This document shows positions 52,283-63,908 of a stretch of 64,000 bases of DNA, in pieces. Under the pieces are notes generated by a model, which did not search any database, had not been told where the DNA came from, and saw only the letters and a program-made list of their open reading frames with translations. Both the position numbers and the translations under genes were made by a program. Position 1 is the stretch's first letter; each line of letters opens with the position of its first letter. Source of the DNA: Copromyces sp. CBS 386.78 (lineage: Eukaryota > Ascomycota > Sordariomycetes > Sordariales > Sordariaceae); contig MU839233.1 of the NCBI GenBank assembly GCA_030685235.1, positions 36,610-100,609 on the forward strand, read 5' to 3'.

Positions 52283-54593
52283 TCACGACAGACCCAGCCC
52301 AACCGGAGCACCCGCAGACACTGTAGCAGATGTACCAACATTCCGCCCAACCAGGTTCCGAAAGTCAAGACCAACGTCCGAAAGCATGCTCGCGTGCTCC
52401 TTTGCCCTATTCACACACTCGGTCCATACCTCGCCGCCCTCTTCCGCGCTGCTGAGCTGTCTAGCCAGGATGACGTTAAAGGCGTCCACTTCCTCTTTGG
52501 CCCACTTGACGCAGGCGCTCATCATAGGTGGTGGGAAGCAGTTCTGAAAGCATATAACGGTATTCCGGATGACCGTAAAATAGACAAATGAGATCTCCCA
52601 GATGTACAGATGTAGATCTCCCTGGAAAATGCATTGCCTATAGGGTGTTAATTCAATGGCCATAGACGGAGTCAGCTTCCTTAGTGGATTGGGCAAACAT
52701 ACCTTGATCGCTTTTGAATGACCTCACTTCGGGCCTCAAGGTAGGCCTCTCGCGCTCTATCCTCGAAGCCCAACCTGGCCAACCACGTCACGTTCCTCTT
52801 GGTCTTTTTCTGGTCATGATGAGAGTTCACAAGCTCACGGACTATCAACGTCGCAAGCCTCCCGCATCTCTCATCAACCTTGAACGAGATAAAGTCCTGT
52901 GCAATCATGTTGTTTTTCAGACCCGAGGCGAGGTTTTGCAGCATCTCAATTCGTGCAACGGCTGGCTCAATTTGCTGAAGGGCAATATTGATGTCCAACT
53001 CATCCATTTGGCTCTCAACCCAGCGCAGATTCTGCTGTTTTCCATCGACTTCGATGAGCATGTCCTTGATATCGGAGAGGGTCTCCAAAAGCTCCGTCTT
53101 TTGGAGCAGGCCGGGATCGCGTGAGGCAAAGTAGTTGATCGTTTCTTTCGCCTTGTTATTCGCATCTCGTTCCGATTGAAGGTTCCTTCGTAGTTCCTCC
53201 ACCGTTTTCCGAATATTGAGGATCAAGGTCGTCTTTTCGGGGTCCTCGGGCTTCTCGGTTCTGTAAATGAAGGACTCGTTCTGGCCGCCACCTCTGACCA
53301 TGATCGCATCAGCAAGCTTATTACGGCCACTTGACGAGTCTCCAGTTCCAGCCATGTCAACAACCTCGACGTCCAAGAGATGCCAGCAACGGTCAGCAAC
53401 GAGCTTCGTCATAGGCCCCCGTGCATCCGCTCCAGGAGCGTCAACCTTTCTCTTCTTGCGAGAAGCAATCAACAGGTGATCGTTGAGCAGAAATATTTGC
53501 ATGGATCGCCTCGACTTGTAGGTAGCGTTATCTAGTTCAACCCATGGGCCTGCATTCTGAACAACATGGCGGCCTTGTGAGTTGGGTAAGAACTTTTGTG
53601 ATCCTTCGACGCTTTTGTAGAGAGCCTATCGTTATGTTTAGCAATGGCAAGAGTGAATGCGGGTTATGAGTTGAGACTGACCTGCATCTGAGCACTCCAT
53701 AAGGCTGTCCGGTCAGTGATGGAGCTTCGCCTGTCTCTCTTACTCAACGTCAACTCGGGTCCCAGATTCCCCGAGCTATCGGCACTGTTGGATGAAGCTC
53801 GAAGGGCGGTGGTGTTCGTCTTGAGTTCCGACATAAGGTTGCGGAGGGTGCGCATCTCTCCCTTGAGCTTTTCGGCCTCCTTGCTGATCTTGATAAACTG
53901 CGTGCGGTTCTGATAAACATTTTGCTGAAGGTCGGCAGCTGCTCGAGCCTTGAGCTGTTTTAGAGCGTCTTCGTAGTCCCGTATCTCGTCTTCGGTCGCT
54001 TCACCAAGAACCTCGGCCACATCTGGTAGCAAGTCAGTAACTTAATTTGTTACCCCTATCACTGTCTAGCCCTCAGGACTTACACTGCTCGGGAGCAAAG
54101 TTAGGGTCTCTCAGGGCCCGTACGTCTACCCGAGGTGGTTCTCTGCCCATAGGTCCAACCCCTCCAGCATCCCCTCCTCTTGATGGTGGTGGGCCGACCT
54201 GGGCTTGCATGTACTTTTCGAAGTTCGGAAGAGCAGGCATGGGATTCGACGACGGGTCAAAGTCGGTTGGCATATTACCGAAGCGAGTCGAATATCGTTT
54301 CTTGACCAGATCTGATGTCTATTGGGGGGAAAAAACGGATACACGAGTTAACCCCAACATTCTAGCCATCGGCGTTGCTGATGAGAGGGAGCTCCTCTTA
54401 CCTTGCCGCCCGGGAGCGGAGGCCGGGGCCGCATCATGCCTGGTTCGTCGGCCATTGTGGCCCCCGGAGGGGGTTGAGGCATGCCATTGTCTTGTGGTAT
54501 CGGAGCCGAGATCTGTCTGGGAGCGCTGATGGTTGGGCGGTTCTTCCGCTTGCCACCGCTTCTCAGCGATATCTTCGATCGTTCTTCGGACAT
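52283..54593 (-). CDS. exo84: Exocyst complex subunit EXO84
   Basis: EXO84 is one of the eight exocyst subunits that tether secretory vesicles at the plasma membrane and hyphal tip. Exons are 54402-54593, 54084-54318, 53682-54022, 52703-53625 and 52283-52637, giving 681 residues. After a basic, proline-rich N-terminus, residues about 145-260 form the Vps51/Exo84-type coiled coil (AEVLGEATEDEIRDYEDALK). A PH-like domain follows around 270-400 (SMQIFLLNDHLLIASRKK). The helical C-terminal rods finish the protein. The order coiled coil, PH, helical rod is that of EXO84. The last acceptor (CTATAG) yields RQCIFQGDLHLYIWEIS. Confidence 0.92.
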
Positions 54594-55353
54594 GGTGGTG
54601 GTCGCTACTCGGTAATCACCCGTCGGGACATAGGACTCGAAGGACGAGGTCGCGTTGTTGTCGTCGAAGCTATCGCACGGCTAGGTACCGGCATACAGGT
54701 ACTGGCGAGGCGTCGGTGATGGGGAGGGTGAGGGCCGCGGAACAACAGACCACCAGATTGACTGTGGTTGTTGATAGCTTCAAAAGTGACATGGAGGCAG
54801 ACAAGTGACGAGATGGCATTGGGAAACGTCTCCGCAGTCCGGATGGGCACACCCCCTGGAAAGCGGGTACCTGTACACTACGTACCTGGCCGTGGACGTC
54901 CCTTCTGTAACCCCGGCCGATGCCAGCGCCGTTGGAAAGCCATTGGCTCGTGCACCACTGTTCAAGTCCTTGCTAGCGTCATTGGCCCGTGAGCTTGTCG
55001 GTAACGCGGAGTGCAGTTTTGAAAAAATATCACGTCGATAATCGGATCAGGTCGTGTTGAAGGAACTAACTTCAAATCCAAAGTTGGAATAATCTCGAAA
55101 ACAACAGTTCGTGTAGTGTACGGGTACGATAATTACCTACGGTACGCGCAATTTTACTTCTGATCATGTTCGGGAACGCTGTCGATGTTGCTTGTGAACC
55201 TTCCCGTGGAGCCCGTGTCATATACTGACCCCCACTTGCAGCAGTCTTTCCGATACTGAGAAATCGAGAGGCTTATATCCATCACTTCTTCTCTCTGGAT
55301 TCTCCCCCGCATCCACCATCATCCGTCTAAACCACCACAACCAGCCCAACAAG
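54594..55353. promoter_or_regulatory. Divergent promoter region, exo84 and tom20
   Basis: 760 bp between two start codons pointing apart. A pyrimidine-rich tract (about 55280-55350) precedes the tom20 ATG. I cannot assign specific factor sites. Confidence 0.5.
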
Positions 55354-56137
55354 ATGCCGTCGCAAGCCGCCACCTACACCACCGCTGCCGTTGCGGCCGT
55401 CGCCACGGGTTTCCTCGGTTAGTTTGCACTTCGATTACAACGTCACCAATGTCTCGAGAAAGTAAACATGAGTTCGCTGATGCCTTGCGCTCCCCTACCT
55501 TCCAGCCTACGCCGTCTACTTCGACTACAAGAGGCGCAATGACCCCGAGTTCAGGAGACAGCTCAGGCGCAGCGCCAGGCGACAGGCTCGCCAGGAGAAG
55601 GAATACGCCGAGTTGAGCCAGCAGGCCCAGAGACAACGGGTCAGGCAAATGGTCGATGAGGCCAAGGAGGAGGGCTTCCCTACCACTTCGGACGAGAAGG
55701 AGGCCTACTTCCTCGAGCAGGTCCAGGCTGGCGAGGTCTTGGGTCAGGATCGTAAGTGTTTTGCCAACCAAGCGAGAAGCAGGAACGGGACTCTCGGAAC
55801 ATGTGTCGGCTAACAACTCCGTCCGTAACAGCCACCAAGGCCGTCGATGCCGCCCTCGCCTTCTACAAGGCCCTCAAGGTCTACCCCACGCCCGGTGACC
55901 TCATCAGCATCTACGACAAGACCGTCGCCAAGGTAAGAGAGAGAATACACCGAGTAGCACGGGTGGGAATGGAATGTTTACTGACCCGACGGACAACCAC
56001 AGCCCATCCTCGACATCCTCGCCGAGATGATCGCCTACGACCCTAGCCTCAAGATTGGCACCAACTACACCGGCGGCGTCGACGTTGCCGAGCTCATGCG
56101 CGAAATGGCCTCCGCTCCCGGTGTCGGCCTCGACTAA
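55354..56137 (+). CDS. tom20: Mitochondrial import receptor TOM20 (MOM19)
   Basis: TOM20 is the outer-membrane receptor that binds presequences of imported precursors. Exons are 55354-55417, 55506-55751, 55832-55932 and 56003-56137, giving 181 residues. The N-terminal signal anchor (about 5-28, [19 protein letters not shown]) is followed by the basic, charged linker ([19 protein letters not shown]) and then the receptor domain with one TPR-like unit ([25 protein letters not shown]). The C-terminus ends in a short acidic-free tail, GVGLD. All introns are GT...AG. Confidence 0.95.
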
Positions 56138-57064
56138 GCGAGTCTACCAAACAAAAAAGCAAGAAGCAAAACGCTAGGGAGACGAGACAACAATAGCCCA
56201 CCTCCCAAAAAAGAGTCCGGAGGTATTGGTTGATGTTGTGGTGATGGTCCCCCGCAGTCCCGTAAGGGGGCTTAGTAGGGGGACTTGGTGGTTACGGTGG
56301 TTGGGAAACGGCGCGTGACGACGCACCAACAATGGCTTTTGTGGACGAAATGATGAAAAAAGCTAGGAATAGTGGAAACAGGAGCATTCCAACGGACGAC
56401 CCCCGAGATCGATATACCCAGCCAGCTAGAAGAAAAAGGGGAGGCTAGCGGTCCTATGCTTGTCTGACACCTACTCCCCACTCCCTTGCACCACACTTCG
56501 GCTCTCTACCCCGGACCGCTCTCTCCGGTCAGTGTTTCTCATATCACCACTCTTGCAACCCAAACAGGTCAGCAGGTTTACGGGCACCACACGCTCCCTC
56601 TTCATCAGTGGCTGGCTGGCTAGTATCTTGAGGGGGCTCAGGTTCGAACCCTCTCCCGAACTACCTAACTACATTCTTGTACAATATTTTGTTCTGTTCT
56701 GTTCATGTTCCGGAGACGTACGCACCATCATCCCGCGCGCGTCTCCTATTCATCTTGTAGCATCATGTACATAGCGAAACCGGGGTCCCATCAGGAAAAA
56801 CGGACGGTGATTTCAGCATACGCATACGGGAGAGGCTGGTACAGAGGGTACGCAGGCCATTTCAGGGGTGTGCTTAATGAGACAAGAACGTAAAAAGTAT
56901 ATCTCCAAACCAAACCGTATTTCCGATCCTTTTCACCAGAGAACCTCAACAAAAAGCAAGATTAAACAAAATTTTACATCATGTACGACACCTTGGACGT
57001 CATGTACGTTGTTATCCCCTATATACCTTCATTTTTGTTTCCTATAGCTCATCCCCATCTTCTT
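56138..57064. other. Convergent 3' flank between tom20 and tyw1
   Basis: About 930 bp between facing stop codons. A B-box-like GGTTCGAACC at about 56641-56650 has no matching A box or tRNA fold around it. Nothing else is supported. Confidence 0.5.
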
Positions 57065-59539
57065 CTATGGCGCCTCAATCGGCCTACCCTTCCTATCCAC
57101 CCTCTGATCCCTAGGATCAAACCCGCCGTTACCCCAAGTCGCCCACTCGGGCGTCGCGGCGCCCATGTAGTCCTCAGGGGTAAAGTCGCCATCGGGTCCC
57201 TTCTCCTCAAGCAGCTTGAAGAACTTCTCATAGTCGATAAGCGTATGCCACTTCCCATCGACGTTGAACCGCTCGCTAGCCAGAAGGATGCAGCAGCTGT
57301 GCGCGTGCTCGGCCGCGATGCCGTACTTGAGGCCGCGCTTGTTCAGGGCCTTGTTGAGCGCGACTACAAAGTCGCACACCTCCTGGTAAAACGGCACGTT
57401 GGCCATGGTCAAGCCGGCGCTACCGGCCGTCGACGTGCCGCAGTAAGTGACGCCCTTGATCTCGACGAAGCAAGGGAGACCCTTCTCGACCAGGTCCGCG
57501 TACCCCTCGACCTCGTCCTCGAGGTTGAAGTCCTTGACCAGCGTGAGGCGGAAGACGGTGCGCTGGCGGAAGCGGCGCTCGCGCAGGATGTCGAGGCAGC
57601 GCTGGAAGCGCTCCCAGAAGTCGCGGTGCAGGGGACGGTCGATGCGGCGCAGGGACTCCTTGTTGGAGGCGTCGATGCTGACGTACAGCTGCGTGACATG
57701 CTGCAGGGCGGCGAGCTGGTCCGGGTGCTGGGCGTTGCAGACGAGGAAGGACGAGATGCGCTCCCTGTGCAGCATGCCGAGGAACTCGTTGATGTACGGG
57801 TAGAAGATGGGTTCGCCGACCAGCGAGAGGGCGCAGTGGCGGATGCGCATGGCCTCGGCAAAGCGCTCGGCGCGGACGCCGGGCACGCCGCGCATCATCT
57901 TGATCTTCTTGTAGTGGTTCTCCTTGACGCCGTTGAAGATGAGGTCGGGAGGGTCGACGACCCAGCGCCACGAGGTGCCGACTGGGTTGGTGCCATGGCG
58001 CCAGCAGAAGACACACTTGTTGGAGCAGGAGAGCGAGGGGGTGGTTTCCATGCACTGGTGAGAGTTGATGCCGTAGAAGGAGTACTTGTAGCAGGAGCCG
58101 CGGCCGCGGAGGGCGGACTTGGTCCAGCGGCAGATCTTGACGCCGGAGTGAGAGCCGACAATGGCGTAGCCTTGCTTGGTCAGAGAGGTGTATGTGGGCG
58201 AGCCTACGGGCACCATCTCCTTGACGGTAACGGTCGCTGTCTTCTTTGCGCGGACGGTCTTTCCGGCCTTTCCGAAGTCGGTGAAATCGATCGCAATCGG
58301 TGCGGCTTGTCCATCTCCCTGTGTTTGTTTGATGATGCGTCCCAAATCTTCGACGTCTTCGAGGGTCTTCTTGGACTCGGACTCCTCGTACACAACCTCA
58401 CCGTCATCCTCCGCGATATCTTCGTCGTCGCTTTCGATGGGCTCGCCAGAACCGGGAACGCCCTCTCCAAGACTTCCAGTTTGCTCGATCATCTTGAGAA
58501 CGTCCACCACTCCGGTTTGCCACTCCGACAGTCTCTCCTTACCGTCCCGCTTGTAGTCGCCCATGCCGAGAGGGAATGCGCGCTTGCGCCCTGTAAGCTT
58601 GGCCATCCACTTGTCCACCTGCTTAGCCTGCACGCAGTAACCCTCCTCCTCGGTAGGCCATCCATCTCTATCGCCATATCCAAACACTGAATATCCAAGA
58701 AGCGGCGCCAATGGGGATGTGTCGATGCGGAAGTCGTGATGTGTCTCGTCCAAATGCGCAAGGAAGGTGTCGTTAATGGAATCGATGTTATAGCTGGGAA
58801 TAAGAAGCAGGTAGAAGTAGTCGACCGGACCGTCTGCAGTAGCCTTCGGGGGCGAAATGAAATATTCGTCGTAGTCAATTTCGGCGAGGTCGAGCACCTG
58901 GGGGGCCAAGAAGTTGCTCTCGGTGTCAGATTGTCCAACGAGCAAGTCTCCGAGCTCCTTCGCAAAATCCTTGGTGTATCGTTCCGTGTTGCCCGTGAGT
59001 GACGAGTAGAAGACGAGGACCTGAATCTTGCGCGGCCCTTCGCTTTCACTACCGCTGTCGTTTCCGTTCGTTCCCTTCTTCGTGCGGACCTTGTCGCCCT
59101 TTATCCTCTTGGGACCGCCATTGGAAGCCTTCTCCTTCTTTGCAATGCCAGTCTTCAGCTTGACTTCCTTCTCGACGCTCGCAGTTTCCTTCGTCTTCTT
59201 GTCGGTTTCGTAGATCTTGGGCAGGACGAGCAGCTCTTGTCTCGGTTCCGAGTAGAGATGGAGGTACGTCCTCAGTAGGCCCAATAGAAAAACGACCGAG
59301 AGTAGCATCGTGACCCGGTGTTCGTGCCACAGTTCCACGGCATCTAATATAGGTCGGCGCAAAGGGTACAATTAGCTTTCGCAACCCAATGCGACTCCGG
59401 TGTCACCCCAATGTCGTCCACTGATACACGCGCAGGCAAGAGAACCGAGAGAGAACAAAAACACTTCGAGATGGGATGACATACAGCGAGCAACCTCGGC
59501 AACGGTCACCGGGTCCACAAGCGGGATTTCGAAAGCCAT
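57065..59539 (-). CDS. tyw1: TYW1, radical-SAM enzyme of wybutosine synthesis
   Basis: TYW1 converts m1G37 of tRNA-Phe to 4-demethylwyosine using pyruvate and SAM. Exons are 59485-59539 and 57065-59343, giving 777 residues. An N-terminal membrane helix (about 29-46, VTMLLSVVFLLGLLRTYL) suggests anchoring at the ER, as in yeast. A flavodoxin-like domain follows (about 120-300), with FYSSLTGNTERY binding FMN. The radical-SAM domain holds the 4Fe-4S cysteines C458, C462 and C465 in CSNKCVFC, then WRHGTNPVGTSWRW and the TYW1 C-terminal region (GPDGDFTPEDYMGAATPEWATWG). An acidic insert (about 315-350) lies between the two domains. The 141-bp first intron uses GTATGT...TTAG. Confidence 0.94.
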
Positions 59540-59749
59540 GACTGGCTTGGTGTTGTTGGTTTCCCTGGATGGGACAGGTTACGGCATACGCAACCGAGTT
59601 TGTGAATGTTTTGTGTTGTTCAAAGATGAAGGGCGCTCGTGAAACTTTTTGGGGCCCCTCCAGCGCACAGTGGAAAGTCTTGCCCCGCACTAGGATGGAG
59701 CTACAGAAAAGAATGGGGCCTTTCAAGATCCCTTAGCTGCAGATCCCGG
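59540..59749. promoter_or_regulatory. tyw1 upstream region up to the AT-rich border
   Basis: Only about 210 bp of normal DNA separate the tyw1 start from the mutated transposon block. The promoter must lie here or reach into the AT-rich DNA. No specific site is recognised. Confidence 0.4.
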
Positions 59750-60160
59750 TGTGTTTCGACCGTTAATTGTCAGTCCTTCTTTATAAGCCGTATAGCCACG
59801 GTCTTTTCGCTATAAAGGGTTTACAAATCTGACCGTTATACAAATAAACCGTTATTAATATTAACGGTTAATTTTATATACAATCTGTAAAAAAGGTAGC
59901 AGTCTATGCGTAAAGACAATCGGCCGGCAGTCTAAAATCTGGCAACTATACCTAAACGGCCTATTTTTTATAAACTATCAATGTAACAGCTTCAACGCAC
60001 AGACTATTAAAGGTATTCGCAGTCTACTTTATAAATAGTAAAGTCACAATCTATCGCTCTTACCGTTAAAGAAGGCGACGGACTAACGATTAAGAGGTCT
60101 ATAAACGGTCTAAAAAAGTAAACGGTCTAAAAGACCGCCCGCAATACTAAATAAATAAAA
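59750..60160. repeat. Cluster of GACCGTTA/AACGGTC subterminal-like motifs
   Basis: Short motifs of the form ACCGTTA or its reverse TAACGGT, and AACGGTCTA, recur about ten times here in both orientations (near 59757, 59795, 59830, 59848, 59862, 60061, 60100, 60122 and 60131). This resembles the subterminal repeats bound by hAT or similar transposases. It marks the likely left end of an element. Confidence 0.5.
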
Positions 60161-60559
60161 ATAAAGTAGGAGCAGACCTAAGGTTCTTACCAAAAGTTCA
60201 CCAAATGTTAAAGCTCCTACGAAATCAAAATTTCAAAGCAATTCTACTATATAAAATCCTTTCTAGATAGTTATATCGTAATTAATTAACGATTCTTATA
60301 CCCTCCATTATTTTTCCTAGTATAATTATCCCGGTATTAAATTGAACATTGCGCAATTAGTTATAGCAATACTTTCGTAGCCCCTGAATTTGCCGCTATA
60401 TATACGGCATTAACTAATTGACTATCGTAGATTCAATATTACCACTATCCTTACAACGCTCTTTCAGTATATCTAATCCTTCGTAGTATCGTATTATCGT
60501 ATTATAAATTAACGTACTAACCTATCTAATACCTATAATCATTATTACTATTAGTATTA

Positions 60560-62103
60560 TTATAGGGAAGAAAGGAGTATAAATAGATTATTGATACTAA
60601 AGTACCTAAATATCGGCCGATTTTAATAACCTTTCCGACGACGAAGGTAATGAGGACCGCCAGCCCTCCCCTCCCAAGGTATATTAATAAAATAATTTTG
60701 AATATATATTTATAAATAACCAATATTAATAATATATAGGTCAACCGTCGTCAAATTACCGCGGCCAAAACTACTATTCAATACCACAAGAAGAAGCCCA
60801 TTTTTAGTAATAATGATATCATTACTACGGGCGAACAATTATAGTAGCGCATCGATAAGGAGTACTATTAACACATATTTCTTTATATTCGGAATATTCC
60901 TAAAATATTAATTCCTATACTAAAATACTTTAGGAAATATTAATATTAGAATACTAATATTATAATTAGGGAGGCGGACCGTATTACTACTTTATTAAGT
61001 CCAAATATCGCGGCCGACAACCGGCAATATATTAAAATATACGAAAAGTTTTTAAATTATTAAAAGCATCGGAAATCTAAGGTCCTGAATAATATATAAA
61101 TTAATAAATTATTTTAAGAATATCCAAAAATATTAAAGGAATATTGAACTTATATTTATATAGGCAGTTATATTAAAATATACGAAGTCCAATACTTATA
61201 GTAAACTCCTCGATCTTAAATATACGCTTAGTCTACGTCGTTTTAAAGAACTTTATTATATAGTATAGAATGAAGAGAACTTCTTTAAAATTTAATATTA
61301 GATAAAGAACTATATTAATTATAAAAAGTCGACGGAATTGGGCAAGTACTATATAGAATATAAGTAAAGTATTATATTAAATATATTAATATTAACATCG
61401 ACTAATATAGATATTAAAGATATTTAAGGGGCTTACTATCGAAATGGTTAGCTACTTCTACGCTAAAATTAAAGAGTAAACATTATTCTAATTAATAAAC
61501 ATTAAATATTTAGGACTAATATAAATAGGGTTAAAGATAACGACGACGAAGAGGGCGCTAGTACGAAAAACGGAAAGCGCTCCTTAAATTCTATAACAAC
61601 GCTCCTTATAAAGAAGAATTTATAGAAATTAATAAGGATAATTTTTATGAAATTTTCGTAACTACTAGAAGGCAGAGGAGGAAGAATAAGGATTATAGCG
61701 CTACGGATACGGCTACTTTAGGTAAGTATTTTATCTATTTACTTACTTTCTTTATCTATTAATATTTCTTTACAACCCATTTCAAAATCGACGCCCCTCT
61801 CCCCCCTCCTAATTGTACTACCCGTACTACCCTTACTACAGCTCGTATCGGCGGTAGTTCTAGCGGCGGCTCCAGTTCTAGTGCCGGCTCTTCTTCTAGC
61901 GGCGGTTCCGGCTCTAGTAGTAGTGCTGGTAGTAGTGCTAGTACTAGTGCTGGTTCTGGTTCTAGTTCTGGTGGTAGTACTAGTAGTAGTGTTGGTAGTA
62001 GTGCTAGTAGTGGTGCCTCCGGCTCTAGTAGTGCTAGTTCTAGTAGTGGTACTTCCGAATTTGGCGGCGGTCGTTCTAGTAGTGTTGAGGAGGCTCCGAT
62101 ATA
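60560..62103 (+). pseudogene. RIP-decayed multi-exon transposon-type gene with Ser/Gly/Ala-rich tail
   Basis: On the plus strand a decayed coding region reads NLSDDEGNEDRQPSPPK up to a GTATAT donor near 60678. A likely intron with a TTAATA-type branch site and AATATATAG acceptor ends near 60739. Later exons run in one frame, with TAG/TAA in place of Gln or Trp codons, up to RRQRRKNKDYSATDTATL. Then a GTAAGT intron (about 61722-61841) and a clean 87-codon tail of Ser, Gly and Ala with GT/GC-rich codons end at TAA near 62103. I do not recognise the family. The neighbouring motif cluster suggests a DNA-transposon protein. Confidence 0.45.
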
Positions 62104-62860
62104 ATTTATTTTCTTTTCTTTTTTCCTTTCTATATTATTATTAAATATTTTTTCTTATTTCTTTCTTGATTTTCTAAATTTATAATAAAATACTTACCTT
62201 CTATTATTTGTATTTGTAATGTAAAATCGTATTACCGTATTATTTCGTAGTCGTAGTCGCGGTTAGAAAGCTAGAGCGCGGGCCACCCAGATTTCCATGT
62301 AGCGTCGCAGGCTACCTTCACATTTTTAACCTACGATTACCAAAACTTCTTCTAACGACTATATTTTATTTTACCTATATTATATTCAACCTGTTCAAAA
62401 ATTTAGGAATATCGAAATCAATACTTAGCGACAACGTTATATTTTTTTTAAGCGATTTGAAGCTACGCGTATTATTGTAGTATAACGCTAAGCACCCTCT
62501 CATTTCCTCAAAATCCAATTCCGCCGCAGCCTCTCGAAATAGGCCGCTAAAGGTTCGGGAAGTACAAATTAGCTAAATTTAAAGCTATAGACAAATATAA
62601 TACCGAAAAACGATAAGCAATTCAATCGTAGTCTTCTACCGCTGTCGCGGGTCCTAATTAATCCGGCCTAGGGCTTCAATTTACTACGGGTTCTATCCAG
62701 CTAAAACGCCCTCGTTAGGATTAATAACCTTTAGAATACAATAACAATATTATATTCGAACCCCTCCTAGACAATAATAATAATTTGGGTATTAAAGAGT
62801 TAAATAATCTTAGACTTTAAGTAAATTAATATAGGGTACTATTTTAGGTATAAAATATTA
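62104..62860. other. AT-rich DNA between two decayed reading frames
   Basis: Stop-rich, AT-rich sequence with no usable frame. A GC-richer patch at about 62265-62325 (GCGCGGGCCACCCAG) interrupts it and could be the border of two elements. Confidence 0.4.
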
Positions 62861-63908
62861 ATATATTTATAGGATTTTAATAAGGCTAATATTGCTAGGA
62901 TATTAATTAATAATATCGATAAAGACGACGAAGAACCCGATTTCGATTTGCCGACTTTTAACGAATTTCGGGATTTCGCTAACTATTAAAACAACGACGT
63001 AAATAAATTCGAAGACCCTTCTAATAAAGTAGCAATATTAAAGGAAGATAATGAATTTCAACCCTTTCCACCGCTACGTACTAATATTACCAATATAAAG
63101 GACATTTAAAACAATTTATTCCCGAAATCTAATATCGTCGATATAATCCGTAAGGCCCGTACCTTTAACGACTTTAAAATAATATTCGGGCTTTATTATA
63201 TAAAATATAATATATTAAAAAAATAATATACGGAAATAAAGGAAATACTTAGCCTACTACCTAATTCCGACAGTAAAATTAGCGCCCTCCCTAGTACCGT
63301 CAATACCCTCAAAATCTACATCCGGGAAATAATACTATTAATAGAAATACAGTTAATAAATTTAGTATTAAATTTAAAAAAGATTTCTATTGCTAGAGCG
63401 GATTGTACCAAGTTCGATATTACCGATGAAAATAGGGCTAAGAATCCTATATAGGATATATATTTCTTAAATCCTATCGACTTTATATAACGTCTTCTAG
63501 AATCCAAAATATCTAATAATATATATTACGGCCTAATAAAATTCGTATATTTTCTAATAGAAGTATATTATTTATCCTAGTAGGTTAATTCAATACGTAT
63601 AACTTTAGGCTATTACGCCTTTTACCCGGAAATTCTATCGTTTAGTAAGAAGAATCCAATTTTTCCTAGCGATTTTATCGAATTCAAATACGTATATTTA
63701 GAATACTTTTATCGACGAAACGATACAGCCTTCGATAAATTTAAATTTTATTATAATTAAATACTCGAATTCTAGACGGATAAACGTAGCCTACATAACC
63801 TTTCTAACCTTATCCTACTAAAAGACATTATACCCAAACCTAACCTATCCGTTATCTAAAGGAAAAGAGGCGGTAGAGTACTAATTATTATTAAATTCTA
63901 AAAAGTAA
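62860..63908 (+). pseudogene. Long decayed reading frame of a large fungal mobile element
   Basis: From about 62860 one plus-strand frame runs for roughly 1 kb with few stops, all explainable as mutated Gln or Trp codons. It is acidic at first (DKDDEEPDFDLPTFNEF) and later reads ARADCTKFDITDENRA and then PIFPSDFIEFKY. The pattern reminds me of large ORFs in fungal DNA transposons of Plavaka/KDZ type, but I would not assign it. It stops at the insertion of another element at 63909. Confidence 0.4.

Noticed and set aside
56981..58690. 569-residue open frame on the plus strand over tyw1
   Set aside because: It is antisense to the TYW1 exon, which carries an unmistakable radical-SAM domain; the Ala/Val/Leu/Glu-rich translation is typical of an antisense shadow in GC-rich coding DNA.
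61881..62144. 87-residue Val/Leu repeat frame
   Set aside because: It is a shifted reading of the Ser/Gly/Ala tail codons. The frame with Ser, Gly and Ala joins an upstream exon through a GTAAGT intron and ends at a natural stop.
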